A DNA stretch of 5,434 nucleotides. It comes from Flavobacteriales bacterium (lineage in GTDB: Bacteria > Bacteroidota > Bacteroidia > Flavobacteriales_E > Vicingaceae). The position numbers were made by a program, and so were the translations under genes. The notes under the pieces are model-generated. The model worked only from the letters and a program-made list of their open reading frames with translations, had not been told where the DNA came from and did no database searches. Positions 1-5,194 of this stretch are shown here, piece by piece. The stretch lies in contig JAESUI010000072.1 in NCBI GenBank assembly GCA_016763135.1, forward strand, positions 1 through 5,434. Reading direction: 5' to 3'. Every line of letters begins with the position of its first letter. Position 1 is the first letter of the stretch.

Positions 1-432
1 AAATATATGTTCATTTTTGTCAGCCCAGCCTCTCCAAGTGTACTCGTAAAATATGGAAACATCCTTTTTTTTGAGGACATCCAGAATGGCATTAAACACT
101 TCAATTGGTTTAATTCCTTTTTCGGGGTATACGCGCTTACTGCTACCTATAAAGGTTGGAATGCCAATACTATTGAGCCAATCTCTTAAATCTTGATTAC
201 TAAAATTCAGTAAAGAATCTTTTAAAAAGTGGGGAGGCGTGTAACGTTCTATTAACTCAAGAATTGGTTCTGAATGGGTAAGGTTAAAACCACCTTTACC
301 AGCAATCAGAAATTTTCTACCCAGCGTTTTATTCTTTTCGTAGATATTGACCTTAAACTTTTTCTCATCAAGAAATGCTGCGAGTAAAAGGGCTGCGGGT
401 CCACCGCCAATAATTGCAATTGATTTTTTCAT
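1..432 (-). CDS. HI0933/PP_4765-type (TIGR03862-like) FAD-binding flavoprotein, C-terminus beyond window
   Basis: This is the N-terminal 144 codons of an NAD(P)/FAD-dependent oxidoreductase that continues past the left edge. The protein opens with a Rossmann dinucleotide-binding loop, IAIIGGGPAAL (residues 5-15). An acidic residue (E32) closes the second strand, where it would bind the ribose of FAD. Residues 38-56 read GRKFLIAGKGGFNLTHSEP, a hallmark of the HI0933-like flavoproteins and especially the PP_4765 subgroup. A second family block, SSKRVYP, lies at residues 97-103. Related proteins are about 380-400 residues long, so some 60% is missing. The in vivo substrate of this subgroup is unknown to me. 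The ATG overlaps the TGA of the upstream methyltransferase gene (ATGA), so translation is probably coupled and the two genes share a transcript. Family assignment is firm; function is not. Confidence 0.88.
   Translation of the reverse strand, partial: MKKSIAIIGGGPAALLLAAFLDEKKFKVNIYEKNKTLGRKFLIAGKGGFNLTHSEPILELIERYTPPHFLKDSLLNFSNQDLRDWLNSIGIPTFIGSSKRVYPEKGIKPIEVFNAILDVLKKKDVSIFYEYTWRGWADKNEHIF
429..432 (-). other. ATGA stop/start overlap coupling rlmA to the flavoprotein
   Basis: On the minus strand the four bases read ATGA. They hold the TGA stop of the methyltransferase and the ATG start of the flavoprotein. Overlaps of this kind usually mean termination-reinitiation coupling and a shared mRNA. 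No Shine-Dalgarno sequence is obvious before the second start, which fits coupling. Confidence 0.85.
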
Positions 433-1271
433 GGTTGGTGCTTAAAAATTGAAATATTAAAATCGCAAGTAATAGTAATGTCTTTACAACGTTCTATTTT
501 GGCTAAATTCTCTTTACTAGTACTCCAGTAATAGGGTGTCATTTTTAATAAAATAAGTAAGGTTTCTACTTCGGTAATATGAATACTGAAAGTGGCTTTT
601 TTTGTAGCTTGATGCTCAAATGAAGGTGCCATTTTTTCGGGTACATTATTTTCATGCGGTTTAAACGTATCGTAAATTAATTGAGCCAGTTCTTTTAAGT
701 GATTTTCACCAGGACTAACGACAATAACATAACCATCTTTAGAAAGAATTCTCCGAAACTCTTCAGGATGAATAGGAGAAAATATAGAAAGAATAAGATC
801 TGTGCTTTCGGTGGCAACCGGTAAATTAATGATAGAACTTACAAAGTAAAAATTGTCTTTATATTTTTTAGCGGCATTTTTTACAGCATATTTAGAAATA
901 TCTGTTCCAAGAACTTCACTGCTAAGCCCAGGTATATTATTCATTACTTTTTCGGAATAGTAACCTTCTCCACAGCCTGCATCTAAGGCAACAAAATGGT
1001 TGTCATTAAAAGTAAAGTCCTCTTGGATAATAGTCTTTAAACGTTCAATTAACGGATCATAAAAACCCAATTCTAAAAAAGCTCTTCTTGCCGATATCAT
1101 CATTTCATTATCACCAGGAGATTTCGACTTTTTTTGATTTACTGGCAACAAGTTGATGTACCCTTCTTTAGAAACATCAAAGCTGTGATTGAGCTCGCAA
1201 GCATAATTTTTGGTAGTTGTAGCCAAAAGTGGGTTTTGGCAGTAAGGACAAATAATAGGCTGTTGATGCAT
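429..1271 (-). CDS. rlmA: 23S rRNA (guanine-N1)-methyltransferase, RlmA family
   Basis: This 280-residue protein is a SAM-dependent methyltransferase of the RlmA type, which methylates N1 of a guanine in hairpin 35 of 23S rRNA (G745 in the E. coli enzyme, G748 in the TlrB/RlmAII branch). An N-terminal zinc site is visible as C8, C11, C25 and H29, with the family block FDVSKEGYINLLP (31-43) after it. A second family block follows (SPGDNEMM and ARRAFLELG, 51-69). SAM motif I is LDAGCGEGYYSE (96-107), with a GTDIS acidic strand at 122-126. Length matches the family (about 270-280). An in-frame TTG at 1310 would add 13 hydrophobic residues before the zinc finger. I prefer the ATG at 1271 because family members start only a few residues before the CPxC motif. 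The target base cannot be decided from sequence. The gene overlaps the next one by 4 bp. Confidence 0.9.
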   Translation of the reverse strand: MHQQPIICPYCQNPLLATTTKNYACELNHSFDVSKEGYINLLPVNQKKSKSPGDNEMMISARRAFLELGFYDPLIERLKTIIQEDFTFNDNHFVALDAGCGEGYYSEKVMNNIPGLSSEVLGTDISKYAVKNAAKKYKDNFYFVSSIINLPVATESTDLILSIFSPIHPEEFRRILSKDGYVIVVSPGENHLKELAQLIYDTFKPHENNVPEKMAPSFEHQATKKATFSIHITEVETLLILLKMTPYYWSTSKENLAKIERCKDITITCDFNISIFKHQP

Positions 1272-1280
1272 GAAAACGGT

Positions 1281-1310
1281 AAAAAATAAAAGTACATATT
1301 TTAAAGTCAA
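1281..1310 (-). promoter_or_regulatory. Candidate Bacteroidota-type promoter of the rlmA unit
   Basis: On the minus strand a TTG (1310-1308) is followed after 19 bases by TATTTTTT (1288-1281). This matches the TTG / TAnnTTTG pattern except for the last base. It would start transcription only a few bases before the ATG at 1271, giving a nearly leaderless mRNA. That makes the call tentative in this AT-rich sequence. The TTG of the box is also the alternative start codon rejected for rlmA. Confidence 0.3.
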
Positions 1311-1411
1311 TCATCGAATGGTATCGGTAATTGATAAATAACTTATCATGTAACTCGGCATATATTTACTGCTGCGGTTGGATTCATTTTCCGTTCAGAC
1401 GGCCAAGAATT

Positions 1412-1444
1412 AAAAAAGCCTCAAGTAGATACTTGAAGCTTTTT
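1412..1444 (-). terminator. Intrinsic terminator of the secreted-protein gene
   Basis: A hairpin has a perfect 6-bp core (TCAAGT 1421-1426 with ACTTGA 1431-1436, loop AGAT). One mismatch separates it from a further GC step (G1418-C1439 and C1419-G1438) and five A-T pairs. On the minus strand the stem ends in a run of six T, 24 bases after the stop codon of the 412-residue gene. The plus strand also ends in five T, so it could work in both directions, but no plus-strand gene reaches it. It separates the secreted-protein gene from the rlmA unit. Confidence 0.8.
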
Positions 1445-1467
1445 AACCTAGAGGGGGAAAGACTACT

Positions 1468-2706
1468 TTATTCAATAATAATTTTCTGTGTTTCTATTGT
1501 TTTGGAATTTCCAACTTTAAAGAAGTGTAATCCTTTTTCTAATGATGTAAGATCTATACTCGTTGTTTCAGTATATAGTATTTCACTTTTAATTAATTGG
1601 CCATATTGGTTGAAGACATTTAATACAGTAGGAATATTATTAGTAGTAACTGTAATTTGATTTCTTGCTGGATTAGGAAATGCTTCAAACTTATCAATTG
1701 TTTGAGTACCAATTCTTGTCCCTCCTGATGTTACATTTATTTTTAGGTTACTTACAAATGTATTAAGTTGTGGTGCAGAAGAAATTGCCGCATTAGTTAA
1801 GTCAACTGAAAACAATGTATTATCAGTATTAACTATTGAATATAAACCATTAACTGTATCTAATGTAGAACTACCTAATTTAAAGTTATAACAACCTGTA
1901 ATACTATCTATTTTTGTAACTATTCCAGTTGTTGGTTCAACACTCACCAAATTGATTATACCCTCTGAATTATTTGGTGAAGTTGTAAAAGTATCATTTA
2001 CATTAACTAATGTAGGGTTACTATCATATTCAATGGCATAATAATTTCCTGTTACTAAGTTTAATTGAAGCTCATTAATAGAAATTGTTAAAGATTTTTG
2101 AGATAAGATGGAAGCTGTATTAATATCAAGAGTAAATATCTCGTCATCATTACCAACGAAAACAAACACTTCATTAATAGGATCATAAGTAGAAGTATTA
2201 ATTTTCACCTCATTTAAACCAGAAATACTATCAATTCTTGTAACAACCCCTGTACTTGGGTTTATAGATGCTAAATAATAGATGGTAACAGTTGCTCCAC
2301 TTCCAGGGCCACCCATACCTGTAGATGTACCTGATCCAGCACTTTCTTCCTTTTCTATTCCATAAGAATTTCCACTTGTCTTATCATAATGTAATTCCAT
2401 AACAGATGAACTAAGATTAGCGCTTGTTAGTATTGCTCCAGTATTAACATCTATAGTATATATCTCATCATTTTTATCAGTAATAATGTAAATCCCATCA
2501 TCAGAGTTAAATGTAGAAACTCCTGTAGAAACATATTGAATACTAGGTAAACTATTTAATTGTGTAATAATTCCACTTAACGGATCAACTGATACAAAAT
2601 AATTCATATTTGATGTTGTATCTAATTGAGTTCCATAAATGATTGATTGAGAATTGACTGAAATGATTGTTGCTAATAAGATTAAAGAAAGTATTAATTT
2701 TTTCAT
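1468..2706 (-). CDS. Secreted six-repeat (probable beta-propeller) protein with type IX sorting domain
   Basis: This is a 412-residue exported protein of unknown ligand. Residues 1-20 form a signal peptide (MKKLILSLILLATIISVNSQ) with cleavage likely near S19/Q20. The body (about 22-328) holds three modules, each with two similar segments: FVSVDPLSGIIT (37) and IYTIDVNTGAIL (82), LASINPSTGVVT (145) and IFTLDINTASIL (190), LVSVEPTTGIVT (253) and LFSVDLTNAAIS (298). The module period is exactly 108 residues (45 + 63). Six short beta-rich repeats suggest a six-bladed propeller, which is inference. A Gly/Ser-rich loop lies at 121-138 and an Asn/Thr-rich one at 228-248. Residues 338-412 are a Por secretion tail (FEAFPNPARNQITV, then LNVFNQYGQLI and a final KIIIE), the signal for T9SS export and often surface attachment. 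The gene stands alone, with its own promoter candidate and terminator. No catalytic motif is visible, so adhesion or binding is only a guess. Confidence 0.88.
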   Translation of the reverse strand: MKKLILSLILLATIISVNSQSIIYGTQLDTTSNMNYFVSVDPLSGIITQLNSLPSIQYVSTGVSTFNSDDGIYIITDKNDEIYTIDVNTGAILTSANLSSSVMELHYDKTSGNSYGIEKEESAGSGTSTGMGGPGSGATVTIYYLASINPSTGVVTRIDSISGLNEVKINTSTYDPINEVFVFVGNDDEIFTLDINTASILSQKSLTISINELQLNLVTGNYYAIEYDSNPTLVNVNDTFTTSPNNSEGIINLVSVEPTTGIVTKIDSITGCYNFKLGSSTLDTVNGLYSIVNTDNTLFSVDLTNAAISSAPQLNTFVSNLKINVTSGGTRIGTQTIDKFEAFPNPARNQITVTTNNIPTVLNVFNQYGQLIKSEILYTETTSIDLTSLEKGLHFFKVGNSKTIETQKIIIE

Positions 2707-2741
2707 GATGGTGTATTTTTATTTTGTGTTAAATTATAAAG

Positions 2742-2772
2742 TAAAAGTATGGTGAGCTTAATGGTAAAACAA
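2742..2772 (-). promoter_or_regulatory. Candidate Bacteroidota-type promoter of the secreted-protein gene
   Basis: On the minus strand TTG (2772-2770) is followed after 20 bases by TACTTTTA (2749-2742), a 7-of-8 type match to TAnnTTTG that lacks only the final G. The leader to the ATG at 2706 would be about 30 nt, AT-rich, with no Shine-Dalgarno sequence, as is usual in this phylum. Confidence 0.45.
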
Positions 2773-2794
2773 GAGTCGAATCACTCAAATTACA

Positions 2795-2809
2795 AGAGGT
2801 TAATCCCCT
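2795..2809. promoter_or_regulatory. Imperfect palindrome, possible operator
   Basis: AGAGGTTAATCCCCT has 5-base arms that differ at one position around a TTAAT centre. It lies 22 bases upstream of the -33 box proposed for the secreted-protein gene, a place where activators often bind. It is one of the few GC-containing symmetric blocks in this spacer. No regulator gene is present in the window, so its role is speculative. Confidence 0.3.
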
Positions 2810-2824
2810 GTTTATTTTCGTGAA

Positions 2825-2847
2825 GACTACTTAAATAGGACTACGTA
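2825..2847. repeat. Direct repeat GACTACnTA, two copies 14 bp apart
   Basis: GACTACTTA (2825-2833) and GACTACGTA (2839-2847) are direct repeats with a centre-to-centre distance of 14 bp. They sit about 90-110 bases upstream of the predicted start of the secreted-protein transcript. Tandem half-sites like these can bind response-regulator dimers on one side of the helix. This is a sequence observation with an inferred role. Confidence 0.35.
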
Positions 2848-3024
2848 TTAGTATTGATTTGCTCAAAATGTATTATCACAGCCATAAGCTCGCGGGAAAA
2901 ACTAATCAATGGGAGTATAGAGAACAAGTATATTTTAGGTATTGTCTTTATTTTGAATACAATGGTTCAAATCATTTATGTTATAGTAGAAGCTAATGGT
3001 TTAGTGTTGACTAATCTTTGAATT

Positions 3025-3567
3025 TTATAGAATTACGCGTTCTTCGACTGCATTCCCATCTATGGTATAAAATTCCAATTCTTTTTTTTCAAAACAATTG
3101 TTGGTTTTATTAAATACTTCACAAGAATCTATAGGATTCATGTATAAATGTAGGGTCATTGAATTTTGATGGGTGTGATTTTCTAATAAATGGTAACCCA
3201 TACTATCGTGCATATATGTAAGAACTCCAGGTTCTAATTGCATGTTGTTGCATTCTATTAGTTTACCTTCATTGTCTTTCTCGTAACGCATTTCGGTTAT
3301 GTTCCCACAGACTTGGTAAACCCAGCAATTTTGGTTATCGTGTCCATGTATAGGAGTAATGTCTCCTTTTTTCCAACAGATTAATATTAATTCAAACGCT
3401 GCGGTTTTTACAATACAATTTCTAGCATAACTATCTTTCTTATAATGAGCATAAGCATCAAAATCACTAACAGGAATATTCATTCCTTGCGCTATCTTTA
3501 CATAGTCTTTTGCTTCAGATTGCTTCAAAGTTTCTATTAGTCCGTTAAGTGACGTTATCTTATCCAT
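3025..3567 (-). CDS. cdo: Cysteine dioxygenase (type I CDO, cupin fold)
   Basis: This 180-residue cytosolic non-heme iron enzyme oxidises L-cysteine with O2 to cysteine sulfinic acid. Cupin motif 1 is PIHGHDNQNCW, giving iron ligands H74 and H76. The third ligand is H126 in DSMGYHLLEN. R49 in YARN matches the Arg of mammalian CDO (R60 in rat) that binds the cysteine carboxylate, which favours cysteine over 3-mercaptopropionate as substrate. TLHLY (138-142) carries the catalytic His and Tyr, with Thr in place of the usual Ser. C81 and Y142 match rat C93 and Y157, the pair that forms the Cys-Tyr thioether cofactor; most bacterial CDOs have Gly at the Cys position. The protein is slightly shorter than mammalian CDO (200) and appears complete. 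It is divergent from a group II decarboxylase able to act on its product. The ATG at 3567 lacks a Shine-Dalgarno sequence. Confidence 0.92.
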   Translation of the reverse strand: MDKITSLNGLIETLKQSEAKDYVKIAQGMNIPVSDFDAYAHYKKDSYARNCIVKTAAFELILICWKKGDITPIHGHDNQNCWVYQVCGNITEMRYEKDNEGKLIECNNMQLEPGVLTYMHDSMGYHLLENHTHQNSMTLHLYMNPIDSCEVFNKTNNCFEKKELEFYTIDGNAVEERVIL

Positions 3568-3596
3568 TTATTTAAAAATTTTATATTCTCTTAAAT

Positions 3597-3604
3597 TAAA
3601 CCTA
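3597..3604 (-). promoter_or_regulatory. Candidate -7 box of the cysteine dioxygenase promoter
   Basis: The minus strand reads TAGGTTTA, one base from TAnnTTTG. It would place the transcript start near 3590 and give a leader of about 20-25 nt to the ATG at 3567. It shares two bases with the plus-strand TAACTTTG box. No TTG at the expected spacing is seen (the nearest is about 26 bases upstream), so this is weak. Confidence 0.3.
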
Positions 3605-3610
3605 ACTTTG
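3603..3610 (+). promoter_or_regulatory. Perfect TAnnTTTG -7 box of the decarboxylase promoter
   Basis: TAACTTTG fits the Bacteroidota -7 consensus exactly and is the best such match in the intergenic regions. Transcription would begin near 3615-3617, leaving a leader of about 97 nt before the ATG at 3713. The -33 region (about 3577-3584) is TTTTA-like and lacks a true TTG, which may mean dependence on an activator. Confidence 0.5.
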
Positions 3611-3614
3611 TATA

Positions 3615-3631
3615 GTGAATTTTATATTCAC
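3615..3631. promoter_or_regulatory. 17-bp palindrome GTGAATTTTATATTCAC, candidate operator
   Basis: Two perfect 6-base arms, GTGAAT and ATTCAC, flank a TTTAT centre. The palindrome begins five bases after the plus-strand -7 box, on the predicted transcription start of the decarboxylase, and just upstream of the minus-strand -7 box for the dioxygenase. A dimeric repressor bound here could control both genes. As RNA it could also fold as a 5' hairpin. No regulator gene lies in the window. Confidence 0.45.
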
Positions 3632-3657
3632 AAAAATTAGTTTTTTTTAGCAGTTTT

Positions 3658-3681
3658 GAGCCAATTTTGGCTCTTTTCTTT
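3658..3681 (+). terminator. Terminator-like hairpin in the decarboxylase leader (possible attenuator)
   Basis: GAGCCA (3658-3663) pairs perfectly with TGGCTC (3668-3673) over an ATTT loop and is followed by TTTTCTTT. The arrangement is that of an intrinsic terminator on the plus strand. It lies between the best promoter box and the ATG, so it would cut the leader at about 65 nt. It may be an attenuator, or a sign that the effective promoter lies further downstream. On the minus strand there is no T tract after the stem. Confidence 0.45.
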
Positions 3682-3701
3682 GAGTAAAACAATTTTTAAG
3701 C

Positions 3702-3705
3702 AGGA
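3702..3705 (+). promoter_or_regulatory. AGGA ribosome-binding-like sequence before the decarboxylase
   Basis: AGGA ends 7 bases before the ATG at 3713, a good Shine-Dalgarno distance. Such sequences are uncommon in this phylum, but this one supports the 3713 ATG over an in-frame TTG at 3656, which lies at the leader hairpin. Confidence 0.4.
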
Positions 3706-3712
3706 AAAAACT

Positions 3713-5101
3713 ATGGATAAGAGCTTAATCATATTTAACGAAATTGCTAATAAATTATTAGCTGACGAAAAACAAAATCCGGTTGCGGAATTTGTTTCTT
3801 CGGATGAGTTATTCGATAAATTAGATTTAGAGCTTTCTGATGAGCCCATAGATGAAGAAAGATTTAAAGCTGCGTTACAAGACCTAGTATTAAAAACTCC
3901 AAGAACTGCTACCAATGCTTTTTTCAATCAATTATTTGGTGGTAGAAATGAGAAAGCTGTATTAGGTGATTTGTTAGCTGTTATGCTAAACAACAGTATG
4001 TATACCTACAAAGCTGCGGGAGTACAGATTGGTACGGAAAAGGTAGTAATTGATGAAGTTTGCAAAATAATTGGATGGAATGGTAATTCTGGAGGAACTT
4101 TTTCTACAGGAGGTTCTATGACCAATTTTATGGCAATGATAATGGCCAGAGATTCTTTTAACTCATCTATTAGAAATAAAGGAATGAGCCATCAAGACTT
4201 AATGGTTTACACATCAGTAGAATCTCATTATAGCATTCCAAAAAATGCTTCTTTTTCTGGTATTGGTAGAGATAATGTGCGAAATATTAGTACAACTGCT
4301 GATGGAGTTTTGGATGTTGAGGAGTTAAGAAATAAAATTAATGAAGACATTCAGCTGGGTAAAAACCCAGTAATGGTTAACCTTACTGCCGGAACAACAG
4401 TTTTAGGAGCTTTTGATCCTATAGAAGAAGTTGCCGATTTATGCAAAGAGCATAATATTTGGTTACATCTTGATGGAGCCTATTGTGGTTCTGTTCTTTT
4501 TAGTAATAAATACAAGCATTTAATTAAAGGGTTGGAGTTAGTAGATTCATTTAGCTTTAATGCCCATAAAATGATAGGTACACCACTTACTTGTTCATTA
4601 ATACTGGTTAAGGATAAGAAGCATTTATATGATTCCTTTACCAATGAAGCGAGTTACTTGTATCAAACAGATAGAGATGAATTTAATTTAGGTAAAACAT
4701 CTTTACAATGCGGTAGAAGAAATGACGCACTAAAATTCTGGACATTATGGAAAAGTGTTGGAACAAAAGGATTAGAAACTATCGTTGATAAACAGTTTGA
4801 ATTAGCTGATATTGCTCGTGATTACATCAAAAACAACGATGATTATACATTTTATGGAATAGAAGATTCTATTTCTATATGCTTTAACTATAAGGATATC
4901 CCAGCACAACAACTTTGTACTCAGCTTTATGAAGAGTCTAAATTGTTAGTTGGATATGGTGTATTTGGGACAGACGAGTTTGTTCGTTTTGTAACCATTA
5001 ATGCCCAAAACGATAAAGAAGACATTCTTAATTTCTTTAAAACATTAGAGCAGTTTGTTGAAACACATATGAAACAAATAAGCATTAACGCAGAATTGTA
5101 A
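3713..5101 (+). CDS. PLP-dependent group II decarboxylase, probable cysteine sulfinate decarboxylase
   Basis: This 462-residue fold-type I PLP enzyme belongs to the GAD/CSAD decarboxylases. Visible motifs: GGTFSTGGSMTN (127-138) for phosphate binding, H172 in ESHYS which stacks on the PLP ring, TAGTT (225-229), D254 in LDGAYCG which binds the pyridine nitrogen, and the Schiff-base lysine K286 in NAHKM (the family usually has NPHKM). LQCGRRNDALKFWTLWK (331-347) strongly resembles animal CSAD and GAD. With a divergent cysteine dioxygenase next door, the likely reaction is cysteine sulfinate to hypotaurine plus CO2. Glutamate, aspartate or 2,4-diaminobutyrate are alternatives that sequence alone does not exclude. 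An in-frame TTG at 3656 would extend it by 19 residues, but the ATG with AGGA upstream is better. RidA follows after 93 bp. The family is certain; the substrate is inferred. Confidence 0.88.
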   Translation: MDKSLIIFNEIANKLLADEKQNPVAEFVSSDELFDKLDLELSDEPIDEERFKAALQDLVLKTPRTATNAFFNQLFGGRNEKAVLGDLLAVMLNNSMYTYKAAGVQIGTEKVVIDEVCKIIGWNGNSGGTFSTGGSMTNFMAMIMARDSFNSSIRNKGMSHQDLMVYTSVESHYSIPKNASFSGIGRDNVRNISTTADGVLDVEELRNKINEDIQLGKNPVMVNLTAGTTVLGAFDPIEEVADLCKEHNIWLHLDGAYCGSVLFSNKYKHLIKGLELVDSFSFNAHKMIGTPLTCSLILVKDKKHLYDSFTNEASYLYQTDRDEFNLGKTSLQCGRRNDALKFWTLWKSVGTKGLETIVDKQFELADIARDYIKNNDDYTFYGIEDSISICFNYKDIPAQQLCTQLYEESKLLVGYGVFGTDEFVRFVTINAQNDKEDILNFFKTLEQFVETHMKQISINAEL

Positions 5102-5194
5102 TCTCTAACTTGGTTTCCCTCATTTTCTAATTTAAAGCAAAATGCTATATTTATCTTTTAATGGAAAGTAAAATAGCAACACACCATATTGAAG

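Larger units (their letters stand above)
2707..3024. other. 318-bp intergenic region upstream of the secreted-protein gene
   Basis: No credible coding frame or RNA gene is seen on either strand. Because both flanking genes are on the minus strand, this spacer carries the 3' end of the cysteine dioxygenase transcript and the control region of the secreted-protein gene. It contains a candidate promoter (2742-2772), an imperfect palindrome (2795-2809), a GACTACnTA direct repeat (2825-2847) and weak AT-rich inverted repeats (2952-2971, 3001-3014). No clear terminator with a T tract follows the dioxygenase stop codon, so some readthrough is possible. Confidence 0.6.

Noticed and set aside
7..189. 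60-codon open frame on the plus strand
   Set aside because: It lies antisense to the well-supported flavoprotein gene and its translation resembles no family.
1272..1310. 13-residue hydrophobic extension of the RlmA protein as a signal or membrane anchor
   Set aside because: It would need a TTG start, and a cytosolic rRNA methyltransferase has no use for it; family members begin just before the zinc finger.
1332..1348. Inverted repeat TGATAA/TTATCA upstream of the rlmA unit
   Set aside because: It is short and AT-rich, and nothing around it marks it as an operator; it could be chance.
1331..1660. 109-codon open frame on the plus strand
   Set aside because: It runs through the terminator hairpin and antisense to the conserved T9SS tail of the secreted protein.
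2952..2971. Inverted repeat TTTGAA/TTCAAA
   Set aside because: A 6-bp AT-rich repeat with an 8-base loop is expected by chance in this base composition.
3001..3014. Hairpin TTAGT/ACTAA as terminator of the cysteine dioxygenase gene
   Set aside because: The stem has only 5 AT-rich pairs and no T tract follows on the minus strand.
3637..3927. 96-codon open frame on the minus strand
   Set aside because: It is antisense to the start of the decarboxylase, and its Ser/Asn-rich product is typical of a shadow frame.
5136..5146. Hairpin AGCA/TGCT between the decarboxylase and ridA
   Set aside because: A 4-bp stem is too weak for a terminator, so it does not show that the two genes are separately transcribed.
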